A stretch of DNA of 64,000 bases from contig OX388343.1 in assembly GCA_947579665.1 (NCBI GenBank), forward strand, positions 86,780,254 through 86,844,253. The letters run 5' to 3'. A model generated the notes under the pieces. That model was not told where the DNA came from and did no database searches. It worked only from the letters and a program-made list of their open reading frames with translations. Position 1 is the stretch's first letter, and every line of letters starts with the position of its first letter. The position numbers were made by a program, and so were the translations under genes. Shown here piece by piece: positions 1 through 12,400 of the stretch. This stretch comes from Sympetrum striolatum. Its lineage: Eukaryota > Arthropoda > Insecta > Odonata > Libellulidae.

Positions 1-973
1 ATCATTCTCTTCTTGTGATGGAAGGGTGAAAGTAGGCAAATAATTGAAGAAAATAATAGGTGAATTCCATTCCGCCAATCATGGAGCGAAAACTCAGCAT
101 TTGAAATACTTGAGAACCAGCTTAGAATGATGGGGGAAGTGATTCACTGTGAAGGAGAAAATTGTTACAGGAAGAGTAACTTGTTTTTTTAATCCAGTGA
201 GTCGTCCTTATTTTCACTTGCAAGAATGACTCCAAGAAATTCCTTCCTGATTTTGTTGCCTTTTTTTATTATTACTGAACCATAAACAGTGTATTCATCA
301 ACCGGTGTTGCATCAAACACTTTTTCATTATCTGAAAGATGTAATTCTAGTAGTGTCGTTTAAAACATTTACTGAGTTTATTGTCATAGTATCGCAATCC
401 ATTCGATACCGTTGCGCCTGGAAAGTTTTATCATCCGAACCCTCTTGTATCAAATTTCAGTCAACAGCGGTTCGTAATTTGAATTCCTAAGTCATTTAAA
501 AAGAAGCATTTCAGATAAAATCTTTCAGTATCATTTCAGTATATTCGCTAAATTTTTCGTTAATTCTTGGAGAAAATAGAGACGTATTATTGTGCCACCT
601 TCAGATAATGGGGTGAAATGCCAAGCTTCATGAAAGAAATTAAACTATAGTGATTATTTAATTCATAAACTACGCTTTGGATAGATGAGAAGAACTCTTA
701 TATTCATGCAGATTTTGTCAGTTTAGTTTGCTACTATTCTATCAAAGGATCAAATAAATTTAGATATTTTATGTTCCATCTGCAACTCTCAGCTAGATCT
801 TTGATACAATGTTAATTGGTTCACTTTGTTGTCTATGGTTTTGTTTTGCCCTTACGCAAGTTAGGCTTTAGGATAATTCTACGAGAATTTGCAAGAGACT
901 GGCTTTATTTAGGGTTAACTGTAATTTAGGAAATTAGGTCAAGGTATTCGCACGAAATGGCGTGCAGCCAGGA
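1..973. other. Intergenic, nothing recognised
   Basis: AT-rich sequence with scattered stops in all frames. The longest open stretch (305-490) has no recognisable domain and starts on a non-ATG codon. No repeat or RNA structure is visible by eye. Confidence 0.6.
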
Positions 974-998
974 TAAATCCCAAGGAAGAATAGGCTTG

Positions 999-1004
999 AA
1001 AAAA
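999..1004 (-). terminator. Pol III T6 terminator downstream of the tRNA-like sequence
   Basis: Six consecutive T residues on the - strand begin a few bases after the tRNA-like 3' end. With the intact A and B boxes this makes the unit a complete potential Pol III transcription cassette. Confidence 0.5.
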
Positions 1005-1007
1005 GTC

Positions 1008-1079
1008 CGACGGGACCGGGAATCGAGCCCGGGTCTCCCGATTGCCGGTCAGGTGCTCTGTCCGTTGAGCTATCCCGCC
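1008..1079 (-). tRNA. tRNA-like sequence (formal anticodon GGC), probably a pseudogene or SINE head
   Basis: On the - strand a full cloverleaf folds. The acceptor is GGCGGGA/TCCCGTC (one G-T pair), the D stem is GCTC/GAGC, the anticodon stem is CCTGA/TCGGG, the variable loop has four bases, and the T stem is CCGGG/CCCGG. The A box (TAGCTCAACGG) fits the Pol III consensus and the B box (GGCTCGATTCC) has one mismatch. The seven-base anticodon loop is CCGGCAA, placing GGC (alanine) at positions 34-36. However, position 33 is C rather than the near-universal U, and position 54 is also C. These changes, the unusual anticodon for a eukaryotic alanine tRNA and the enclosing inverted repeats argue for a tRNA-derived element rather than a working tRNA. 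Confidence 0.55.
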
Positions 1080-1201
1080 GGAACATTCTCTCAAGCTATT
1101 CGGGAGACTATGTGGGCAAAGGAGTTAGCGATTTCGTCCGCATGGCGGCATCTTTCGCAGTCATGGCCACCAGCCACACATAGCCACTTCCTTGGGATTT
1201 A

Positions 1202-4200
1202 ACTGTAATTACTGATCTTTCGTCTCAATACGTAGTCATGGATCTATGTTTCATCTACAGTCGCGAATCTACGCCAAAAGGTTGACTGAAGTACGGTTTT
1301 AGCTCACACATAGCTAATTTCTGTGTTGAAGAAATCAGAGTGTACTTTCACGTGCATTTATGATCGAAATTGAGCAATTTCGGCACCATCTGTGATTGAC
1401 TGATTCCTTTGTGGCTGACTAAATCCTTAGAGATGTCTACGGATCACAAACCTTCGTTAGGCGATCTCTCGTAATTATGCCATGAATTGAATTCACTATA
1501 TCCAATTCGGTGACCTTAAATTGACGGCCGGAGAGTGGTTAATATAAAATTGAATTCTAATTTAACTCAACTTTGTGCGTCTAACGATAAATGCCCTTCG
1601 CTGCTGGAGCAGGTTGCGCTTAGACTTAGACGCCCTAACTTAGGTACTTCACTAGAATTAGCAAACAAACACTGCATATTTATAAGCTCATAGAATCGAA
1701 TGTCTAGCTTCTTTTTACAAAGTAAATTTCCTGCCCTTTCTAGGTTACTTGAGTGATGTCGCTTTCATCTCTATTACTGTATTTAATTGGGTGAAAGTTA
1801 ATAACGTGCCATTAATCCTTTCTATGCATGCTGAATGCAATTTGCAGAGAAATATTCCCTAGCTCTGACCCCAATATAAGTATAAAAAATGGAATTTTCA
1901 CTGATTACTAATCATTAACACATTTTTAAGAAAAAAAATGTCCCTTCCGTATTTATAAAGGAGGAAAAGTAGGTGCTCTTTAAGTGAGAGTAAATTCAAA
2001 TTGCGCAAATTTGAAGTTATAAATCATCGAAATAAAATCGCCGAATAATTTTCTCCACTTACATTTCACAAATCGCTATGAATTGGCAGAAATTGAATAA
2101 TTTATTTTAATTTGCAACTTTTGCTGTATTAAATATGAAAGGAGAGGAAATTTATGATTCCGCCTTATACCTTGTTCGCATACGCAAGGATGATATGAAT
2201 GAAGGAGAGTTAACGGTAGAAATTCGAAGTTTGAAACAGCACTCTCCTCCGTTTTAAAGATTTAACAGGCAGAAATGTAGAATTTATGAAATAGCTCTAA
2301 AAATCCAGTTTTTCGTGTCTTCATTGAAACCGCGAGTTTAAGGTGTGTTAAATTATCTCGGGGTGCCAGAGTCCAGGAAAATCCTCTTTGCGGCGCTGCC
2401 TTAAGATTTCGTCCACGGACCCATACCTTAGAAAGCAGATACAATCAATTATAATCCCCTGATCCGGAGAGCCACTCCGTCAGTCATTTTTTTTATCTAA
2501 ACAGATCTAGGATACTTGAGCATAAATAGAAAAAAATAATCAATCGCTGAAATTATACTTCCCCATACAAAAAATACACTATCGTTCTTTTTTAGATGGA
2601 GAATAAAATATCGGATACTCTATGGAAGTTTTGAATGCAAACTAAAACGGAATGGATCGAAAAGAGAATGTACTAAAAATTGCGGAGATTCAGATCTTTC
2701 CGAGCTACTGTACGATATTTGAGGTAAAGATTGAATAACGAGGGACAAATCGATAATGAGGATATGAAAGTGCTCGTTTACCGGAGACCCTCGTACCCAG
2801 CTTCCGGTCTATATCGCTGAAAGAAATAATCGCTAATATGTTTTACATTCCTTACTTCAGGTCAAACGGGTCGATTCAATCCTGAGGAAAGCCATTTTCT
2901 CCTACATTCTTAGGTAGTTTGGCTTTATGCGCAGAACAAAATGGAAACCTTGACAATTACGACTTCACCCACCGGATTGAATTGAGTTTCTTAGGCTTCG
3001 TTTGGATCCAATCGACCTCCAAAATTCCTTGACTTGGACTTCTATTTTTATTGCGTCCTCGGTGTCGAGATCTGGGACGCACACGTACGTCCTTCACAAG
3101 CTTCCGGTCCGATTCATAAACAAATAACAGCGGTATCATCTAAGGATTACCCCCACTTGATTCTATGAGCACTGTAGAATGCAAAACACAAGTAATTTTT
3201 GAATAAACGATACAGATTCAGGGTTAATTTTGTGGTACTTATTAACTTGTAAAAAATCCATGGTCTGGTAAAAGTTTGTTTACCATGGATATTTTACTTT
3301 TTGAATATTCATCATCTTCCAGGCTGTCTTTATCCGAAGCGAATGTTTATGGAAACGATCTGTTTGTAATTAATCGTCCTAAAACCACTTGTACTACTAC
3401 AGAACTAATACTCGTTTCTCTATGAAACAAAATATATTGCTGAAAAGCTTTGTTGGTATTTGGGTTTGCCTCATGCCTTGTGTAAGCAGGATCCAATTAT
3501 GGCATTTTTATTTTTCATGGATTAGAACCAGTTTTAGTTCATACTCAAAGGTTTTTTCTTAAATTAGCAAGGTTAGTTAGGTATATTATATTTTCTAAGT
3601 ATCATATCAATGGCAGGTGTATTCATTAAACGACATTTATTAAATCATGTTTATGAAATTTGTAGTCGCGAGTGATGAATTGACTCGGAAAGTGTAGAAA
3701 ATGGCGGTTAATGGGTTTATCTCGTCTTCGTGTAATGTACCCTATTCCCAGGATTAAATAAGTCATTTATACATTTTAAACGACTAAACAAAGAATAATT
3801 TGGGAGATGGGAACATATATTAGTATCACTCTTCCCTAAATATACAATCCTTCGAAAAACGAAATAAAATGAAGACTTGGTGATTTCCACTTGAGAGTTT
3901 GCACTTCACGACTGGTTTGAACTCCCGCGAGTTATCTTCTGTTCGAAAAAAAATTTTTCAGTAACTTTTAAGAATTCATCAATAATCAATTCCATTCTGT
4001 TTTAGTTTTTTTTGGATGATATATCAATGAATTTTATTTGATAAGACCAATTTCTAATGTCTTTGGAATGTACACCTCGATTAAAAATTGACTGCAATAA
4101 TCAGTATCCTTCCTTCTCTCTGAAAGTTGGCATGGTCTTGCTACATTAACCGTAGACATTTACATCTTCACAGTATTTTGCACGAAAATGTAAACAAATG

Positions 4201-4434
4201 GTAAGATGATGCACAATACCTCCTTTTAATCAGAACTATAAGACAAGGAGATAAACGGCTTGTTTAAGAGCTGCGCTAGGTGCACCATGTTAACAAAATA
4301 CACTGAAGCAGCAGAAATACATATTATAGGTCCGAAACAATGGAGGTTTTAAGTTGAGAGTTAAAAAGTTGAAACGAATTTACTGCGAGAAGTGCCTTCC
4401 CTTGGTTCTCGCTATACTCAGAATTTACCGGTCC
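1202..4434. other. Intergenic, nothing recognised
   Basis: AT-rich sequence without a credible reading frame. The stretches open near 2262-2444 and 2957-3139 (- strand) are 60 codons long, with no known motif. A few CpG-containing patches around 2350-2420 and 3000-3140 are unexplained. Confidence 0.55.
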
Positions 4435-4605
4435 ATTGGGTCTCCTTCATGACGTCACATCGTCTACTCGTTTGGTGACTTCAACTCCCGCCGCGGAGAT
4501 TTCAACGCTTGTGCGTCATATTTCCAGGCATTCGCCGCCCGAGAAGGAAAAAGGGGAAATCCGTCTGTGTGCCTCTTTCCCCGCGCGTAAATGGATCTTA
4601 CGAGG
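4435..4605. promoter_or_regulatory. CpG-rich patch with a perfect CRE palindrome
   Basis: This short G/C- and CpG-rich island stands out from AT-rich flanks and contains the full cAMP-response-type palindrome TGACGTCA at 4450-4457. Known biology: CREB/ATF bZIP proteins bind this octamer. No gene start is recognisable nearby, so a regulatory role is only inferred. Confidence 0.25.
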
Positions 4606-5657
4606 AAAATCATTTCAAAATCCCGCCTCATCATAATTATTGCCCCTTATGCAATGTTCCAAAATAATATTCTTCCTTCCTTCATCTGTTACCGAACAGC
4701 CTGGGATATCTTAGTTAACAACTCCATTTTAGAAGAAACAAGATCTGATTTTATCTTATCTCAAATTGTGTTGAGACGTTATTTGTTAAATAATTTTGCG
4801 CGTTCAAAGTTTTTTTAAATAGAGATTTATCTTACATAAAAACGTACAAGATTTTGGTATGATAATAAATCTACAGTTCTATTAAATTTTACCATGGATT
4901 AATAGAATTTTTTTAAAGATCTTCATTTTAATCGGAAGAAAGTATTCTTAGATGTCTAGCTGAAGTATCTTCTTTTCATAGTTTAGTTTTTTTTGAAAAT
5001 ATCGCAATATTTATTTTTCGGCTCCTTTTTCCGGGGATAGTTTAGTTTTTATTAGAAAACTTTCTTTTCACAAATGTTTTTGTTTTCGTTCATAAACAGT
5101 GATGGTAAGTACACAAACAAAAATGAACGTCAGTATTGCTGGGAAGATGGAAATAATGTCATTATGCTATTATTAGCCAGTCGTATGTTCTCTTAATTTA
5201 TGGAGGCTAAGAAAAGTGCCTTCATTTTTAAATATAAAATTGTTTAAAAATAGAAGCACTATCTTCGCTTAGCTCATACCTAGATATGCTATATTTTATC
5301 AAATTATTCTCAGCATATGCTGAATTCACATTTTCAAAGACATAGGCGACTATTTCTTCCCAGAAATTCTTTTGTCTTGTAATCATTATTTAACTTACAC
5401 AAAGCAGCCTTTCAACAACTTAAGCTGCAACAAGCATCGGAAAGAGAATAAGGAGTATTAAACAATATAAGAATGGAATAGTTTGGCCCTCACTGAGCCA
5501 GAATGTTGTAAGTGGAAAAATCTACGTAGGTGCTGTACAATTATCGAATGAATAACGTTTTTAGCATTTAATATGGAGTGACCAAGATATAAGCCATAAT
5601 TCAGCATCACTAAACCACAGTAGTTTTTACATTATCACACTCAAGAAAAGGCTTTGT

Positions 5658-5706
5658 TAAAATCCCAGGGAAAAACGGACTTGAAAAAAGTATGACTGGG
5701 GCGGGA
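5658..5706 (-). repeat. Truncated, diverged relative of the 974-1201 element
   Basis: This stretch aligns with the left end of the element at 974-1201. It shares the AAATCCCA-type tip, the ACTTGAAAAAAGT block and a following GAC-GGG-CGGGA block. The tRNA-like part and the right end are missing, so it is a decayed or truncated family member. Confidence 0.5.
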
Positions 5707-5859
5707 AAGTTAAAAAAGCTTATTTGAAATTAAAAATAAATCCTATAAGGCTATAGTTGCATTTATTCACCATTTAATATAAGGCACTCTGACCATGGAT
5801 AATTTCCCGATCTTTATGAGATGGAAAAAGGTCACGATGTGGATAGTGATTGTGCTTAG

Positions 5860-6440
5860 ACAAGGGCGTCGGCCAGTGCCCTCATGATGTCCCCGAGAAG
5901 AAGCTCAAGGATCGTTTCCGTCGAGGATTGCATACGTTAAAGTAAACAAGCGAGTCTCAACGTTATGCATTTTCTCCACGTAAACGTTACGATGCTCAAG
6001 CATTGTCTAATAGCTGTCATCCGCTTTTTATCTTCGAGGATGAAAGATTGACTGGGATAAGAGGAAACTCGAGGTGAAAATGTGGAAAAGTAATGAGTGG
6101 GAGGAATACGAAAAGGAATCTCTAGATTATAAGGAAAAGAGAGAAGGCGTGCGCATTGAGAAACTTCAGTACGCCGCTTAAGCCGTGACTGGAGTTTGGA
6201 AATCCGTATTTTAATATCTTTGATGCTCGCACATGGAAATTCCCCGAAGAGGAACTGACATTTTTTCCCCTACGTCACGTTCGGGTTCAATGCGAAGGAA
6301 CCGCCCATCCTCGGTCATTCAGGAAAACGATCGTGCCAGAGAATTTCAGGATCAGCTGATCTCACGTTCGCGTATCAGAATGAGAAGAAGAGAAAGCGAA
6401 ATCTTATAACTCCGGTCACGCATTCGCTGTATGCGTTTGA
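5860..6440. promoter_or_regulatory. CpG-dense patch, possible regulatory DNA
   Basis: CpG is much more frequent here than in the flanks, most clearly at 6230-6440 where I count roughly 19 CpG in about 210 bp. It contains an E-box-like TCAGCTGATC near 6351. No open frame or splice-bounded exon could be supported, so promoter or enhancer identity is only a guess. Confidence 0.2.
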
Positions 6441-9400
6441 TTCATTTCTACCGATTTTGCTGCAATATAAAGGGAGAATTCTAAACTTATTTACCATTTC
6501 TTTGTCCAAGTTCGCCGCGAAAATCCCTAAAACAGAAGAAGTCCGTAATCCAAGTCGTTTGTATGAAGCATCCTTAGGGATTTATCGAACTAAAATTTCG
6601 AAAAGTTAGCCAACAATTGAAAATATATGAGGTATCATTACTTAGTTTACCCATAGTAATTTATTTTTTATGGTAGAATGATACAGAGATAAATAACAGC
6701 TCTTATATAATATGTTATCTTAGTTTTAACGTAACAATCAAAGCAAAGATTGGCAACGTTCGATTGACCATCTCCTAGAAAACGTTTATCGCTTCTAAAA
6801 ATCCGAGATTCTCCAAAAAAACGGATGATTATCAAAACTTCTTCTCTGTAACCTTCCATAGTACTAAGGTTATGGATTTGACAATGACTTGACGGGTATT
6901 CCCCAAGTCTCATTCAAGCCCAGGGCCCACGATCGAGCAAGGTCCAATAAAGACTCTTCATAGGGACCCAGCGAAGGTATTTGGCGTAATGGCCCTTAAA
7001 GATACTTAAATACCACTGAATAAAGTGAGGGATAACAATCGTGGTAAAAAATATCTCATTAATTTCAGGTTCGACAGTAGCGTTACGGTTATGATAAAAT
7101 ACCTTGGGCGGAATTCCAGGTCCAGGTGAAAAAATCTAATTACCGATGGATGTTTTTTGAAAAATCCATGGGCTCAGAACTTTTAGACGAAGTGAGTGAC
7201 ATAGTATTTACAGTAAGCAATGAACGCCATCTCCGAGAGGCATCGTAACGAAAATATAATCCCGAAAACAGAAAGTTACTTCTGATCATTCTTTCCGCAG
7301 ACTATCAGAGAAGCTAATAGGGTAAATAGATTAGGCAAGGAAGCTGATGTTAATATATATCCTGCTAATTGTATTTTTTTATATATTGAGATTAGCTGCC
7401 ACCAGACTGCTGTCTAACTGCGGCGAAAGTTGTAAATAAATAAATACGCCGCTTGCGGCTCGCAGGGTATGCATCAAAATCTAAATTTATCCAACTATGC
7501 GAAAACCCTCCCAGATTATTGCAAATTCTAATTCAACTCATTGACCTCACATTGATGAAGGAGATCTTCATCTATAAGAAGGAACTCATGTTTATATCCG
7601 AACGTTTAATGTGCGTAAGTAAAACTCTCTCTTTTCCTCAGCATGCAGTCACTGACTCGTAAGCATATCAACTATGATACTTCTTACGCAAGTGTTGTGT
7701 CAGCACCCATGTATTGCAACGCTAGAAGTTAAACTGGTAAATGGAACGGTAAGGAAACGTAGAAAAAGTTCATTTGAAAGCAAAGATCTGGAAAAGTAAA
7801 CGATGAATTAATGAAAACTTGAAACACTAATAATAGCATAAGTAACCTGTGTTATAAGCAAAATGCTAAACTTATCCTTTTTCTATCGAAGAAACCGATC
7901 CGAATGATTGAAAGAAATTCCTTTAGCTTTTCTTGTTAAGATCGCAATGATATAAGCTAAACATCGAGTTTGGGAAGTAATGTAGGAGGAATAATGTAGA
8001 AGTATAAATTACTTGGAAACGAATTTACTATGGCTTTGTCATATATCGCAGTCAATTATATTGTGTAATATTAATATTATGGAAAAATATTTTTATCCCA
8101 AAATTCATAGAATTCCGATTAAAACTAATTAATGTGCAGAAGATTATTAGCCGATTCTCACGAATTGTAGAAGTGATTACGACGCCTAAATTTCATAGGG
8201 GATGAAGATGGCTGTTGTATAAGTCCATCAGGTCAGCGCAATTAATATAAAGAGCTCTTTACGATTAATTGCAGAGGTTTCTGAAATGAATATTGTAGCT
8301 AAAAGAATTCCCATAATAAGGCCACGGTCAGGGCTGTCATCAGATTCTAGCTTATTATTTTGATTTATTCATAACACCGATCCGGAAAGAGACCACGATG
8401 CTCTTGCCGCAAAACCTTGGATTGAAATGTCAAGGATTTAGTTTGATGTATTAGATATATATCTGACGGAAAGGTAAGAAAAAAGAGACGCAATTCTTTA
8501 AATTTCATCTCTCATAATAATCTGAAAGTTCAACCGGTTGCAAAAAATTTCAAATCCGTCAATAACTGGTTTATCGGAGATATTGGCAATGACCGATTCC
8601 ACGTGGGAGTTATCTTCTCTTTGATTTCTCCTAGAATTGGCCAGAATGTTTTTCGGAAAAGGGGGTACCGGTCCGAATTCTGTGAATCTCTTCCGAGTGA
8701 ATTAAAAATGGATTTCACCTGAAATAAAACCTCATAAATATAACATGGAAACGTGTATATAAAGCTACAGGCTGTACGGAAAATTAGTAGTTTTCTAACC
8801 TTTCTTGAAATACTCTACGGCGTTACACGATACTCAAAAGCCTCTCGTAAGCTCTCACCACAGTTTAGAATTGATGTCTAAATGCACTAGAATGAAGCGA
8901 TAGAAGTCGCATGGAACGTGGGTAAAAGATAATGGAGAATGAAACGTGATATAGCGATGATAAATCATTCCCGAGAGAAAACTGCGAGTCGGTTATTGTC
9001 AGTTCTTGATCACGAAACCATATTTTAATAATGAATAAAGCAGTTTGTCCACTGCCGTTTGAACAGATAAATTATCCGCTCTTTATTCTGTGATAATGTG
9101 TGCAAAATTTTAGAGATGAAGCTCCTCCGGATTTAGAGTTTACGTAGAGGTTAAATCTTATCTAACTTTATCGAAACAGGCCGTTAGAGGAAAGTATCAT
9201 ACATGGATGAATTTTGGGAAGGTGAGGTCTCGCCAATATTTTTCCTCCAGTGTTCTTTTGCGTGAAAGCATTCCTTTGCCTTTTAGTCGGTCTCCATCCC
9301 TTCAATGTCCATTTTGATTGTCATCAAGATATCTCTTCTTTCCCAGAAAGACCAAAGAAGAGTTCAAATCATGGAGTAGATTCTGAGGGCTCTGTAAAAT

Positions 9401-12400
9401 TCTGTCATTATTTTCTTAGAAGGATGTCCAAATGTGTATCAATAAAATGAGGATTTATCCTGACACCAATCAAGATTTAATTTGACTTTGAGGTTGGAAT
9501 GCTCACAACGTCTAATTGTAAAATTCAAGCTTGATGTGGCGAGCCATCTCCGCTGTTATGTTTTGAGATCTTTGCCCCATCCATTTCGTCGTAAATGGCA
9601 AAATAGCTTGAGGTAGTTCTCCTTGGGATCCACATTGACCGTTCATACAACCCTGCATCAATAGAATGGTGGTGACTTAGCCCTGATTTTAAATATGTCT
9701 GTCTCTGAAAATAACAACCTCAACCCGGATGCAAATACGATACTCTTAGAAGGAAAACAAACAAAAAATGAAGCATCAGCAACTTGTACAAGTGATAATG
9801 ACATTGAAAATGACGTTGAATGACAATGATAGCGAAGGTGATCGACCAATTAAGATAGCATTGAAGGAAAAAATTTTATTGGTAATGATGATTAAGATAA
9901 ATTTCACTATTTCACTATATTCACTTTTGTTTCGTCTAAATATATTAGGAATAGTTTTAATATCTTTACCATTTCTACTCTCTAAACTCCGATGAATGGT
10001 TTCCTTTGCAACAAATAAATACCTATTAGGTATGTTAAGCTTGGAGTTTGGAGAGTGGCAACTGCTGCTAATTTTCTTAGAACTAATTACGTATAGTTTA
10101 GCGTTCTCTTATCGGGTTTACTCAATGATACATAACGTGAGAAGTTTGGGTTACCTTAGAGGAATAAATCGCTTAAGACTAGCCTCTGAATAAAATTGAT
10201 TAATAGTCTCGGATATAGTCAAAGGAAATAAGCAAACATCTGATACTATTTAACACCCCCATAAAATTATGTAATTTAGAAGTCTTTTGCGAAAAATCCG
10301 GAAGACAGAAGAAGGAAAACGATTGAGTAACTTAGAAGTTAGATAACCATTCGCAAACATTATGAATCACTCATGAATGTGCTTTTAATGGCTCGAAAAT
10401 TGATTTCGTTGCCTCAATTAGGTTTAGGTAACGCGCTAAGTAGGACTCAGCGCGAACCTGTTTTTAGCAAAAGGAAGGGCTATTTTAAATAACCTTGAGA
10501 TATAATGTCCACCTTTCAGGTATGCAAATGAGTTTCTTTCCCAAGCATTAAATGAACTTTAATATTTGAAATGGTGATTCTCCAAAACAGACTTAATGGC
10601 AGGAAAACTGCGTCGTAATTAAAACATTGAGGAACTATAGTAATGAAACTTGATTCTTTGGTCAATAAATAATACATGTGGTATTTATGTTAACCAACTC
10701 TAGCTGAATGGTTTTTAAATATTAAGTTATAATTTTAAATATCTCAGTTCATTCATTGTATTTTCCTTTTAATGGCGCTTTAGTTTCACAGGCATTTTCT
10801 GAATTCTATTGTCGCTTTCATTTGTATTATGAATTCCTATAGAATTGAAGTCGTTGAGGAGAAAATTGACAATTGTCCGAAAGGGCGTGGTGAATATATA
10901 CATTGGCCCTCTGCCGTTCGCATGCTGACGTCGTCGACAATATTTCTCGTTTGCATTATTTTCATGGCCAATGTAGGGAAATAGTGATTTTCAATGGCGA
11001 ACAGTAACGGCAGGTGACTTGGCAAAGAACAGTAAAAAGCTATTATTAGATTAATAATGTTTGTATGGTTATTGTTGATTTCTATGGTTGGCTTGAGTTA
11101 CTGTAATTGCTTCTTGTACCTGTTTTTCCTTTGTGTTACATTTGGTGTGTTCAGTGATATTATCTCTGTTTGTTTGTATCTTTGTGCACCTCCCGATTAG
11201 CCAATTATAGCTCAGGAGGACCAGAAAGGTAACCGAAACCCGCAAATCTTTGTGTGCATAATATATCTGGTTACTTCAATATTTTGGAAATTTATACAAG
11301 TTTGTTTGAAATATATTTCACTCACATATATTTATATTATTCACTGTGGTAGAATGATCAAAAGGGAATTCAAGTGACGATAATTAAAATATAAACCATG
11401 TCCTTATCGTCATTATTAATTGTTCTAATTGTAATTTTTACTGTCATTAATAAAAAAATAAATTGCAGAAACTAATAAACCATCGATTTTTCAAGTGAAA
11501 AATAATGCGAGTATGATATAGAATTTATTATCAGTTCACTTAGACGGTGATTACATTTTTGGCCAATCTACATTATCTTGTAAACACGGAACAATCGACC
11601 GTAACTCCCTGAGGAAAATATACTCCAATAGTTTCGAAATAAAACTTTTAAACGTTTATCGCCGAATCAGCGTGGTTGATCAATTGATTAGTTTGGCGTT
11701 ATCTTTCCATCTTTTCCCTTACAGTGTTAAGATGTATAACTTTTTTCACTCGAGAGGGTGGCTTGAATTGAGCCTTATCACTGATGAAGATAAGCAGCAC
11801 GGCGTACTTATGGTCTCATACTTCTTTACAGTTGTTTGAGGAAATTTTCTTATTATTGAGGTAGACCTTAAAGGTGAAAGTAGTTTGTATAACCTGTGTA
11901 TTCTTAGGTGCGATAGGACACGGAGTAGCAGAAGAATTCAGCAGTAGAGTCTATTTTCGTTCCACGCGTTGCTGGAAAGACTAAAATAAGTACGCGGTAT
12001 TCGCATTATTTCGATAAGAAAATGCTAAACCCGTTCTATTTTCCTACTTTTTCATTTCCTGTGCATGCAGTTAGAAACCATGTTTCCCAATGGAAGAACT
12101 TTCCAGCAAATAAGCTAAATTTAGTCCTTGTTTCAAACGATCATATATCTAGAAGCAGTAGTGAGCATAATTTTGAGCATTCAGATCACTTTCGTGTGCA
12201 TCTATGCTTCACCTGAACCATTTGATTATGCACAATTCCCTGCCCAATTCAGGGCGAGCTTGATGTAGAAATGAAGCTGTTAATTTTTTTCAGCTTACAT
12301 CTCTTTCCAGTGCAATACATTTTATTGTTATACTTTGGTCGCGAAAGTTTATTGAACTATTATCTTTTAGATTTCACTAAAATTCTGTTCTCTCTCTTGG

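Larger units (their letters stand above)
974..1201 (-). mobile_element. Short element with 15-bp terminal inverted repeats enclosing a tRNA-like sequence
   Basis: The left end (974-988) reads TAAATCCCAAGGAAG and the right end (1187-1201) is its exact reverse complement. The 228-bp interior is GC-rich compared with its surroundings and holds a tRNA-like cloverleaf on the - strand (1008-1079) followed by a T6 run. A diverged copy of the left end, running through the same GCTTGAAAAAAGT-type block, recurs at 5658-5706, which shows that this is a dispersed family. A tRNA-derived SINE does not normally end in terminal inverted repeats. It may be a MITE that captured a tRNA or SINE, or a SINE family with chance-matching ends. 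No clear target-site duplication is visible. Confidence 0.6.

Noticed and set aside
1008..1079. Functional alanine tRNA gene
   Set aside because: C33, C54 and the formal GGC anticodon, together with the enclosing inverted repeats, make a decoding tRNA unlikely. Kept only as a tRNA-like sequence.
9250..9450. 66-codon frame with a signal-peptide-like beginning
   Set aside because: The first codon is GTG, which is not a normal start in a nuclear animal gene. No in-frame ATG or splice site supports it.
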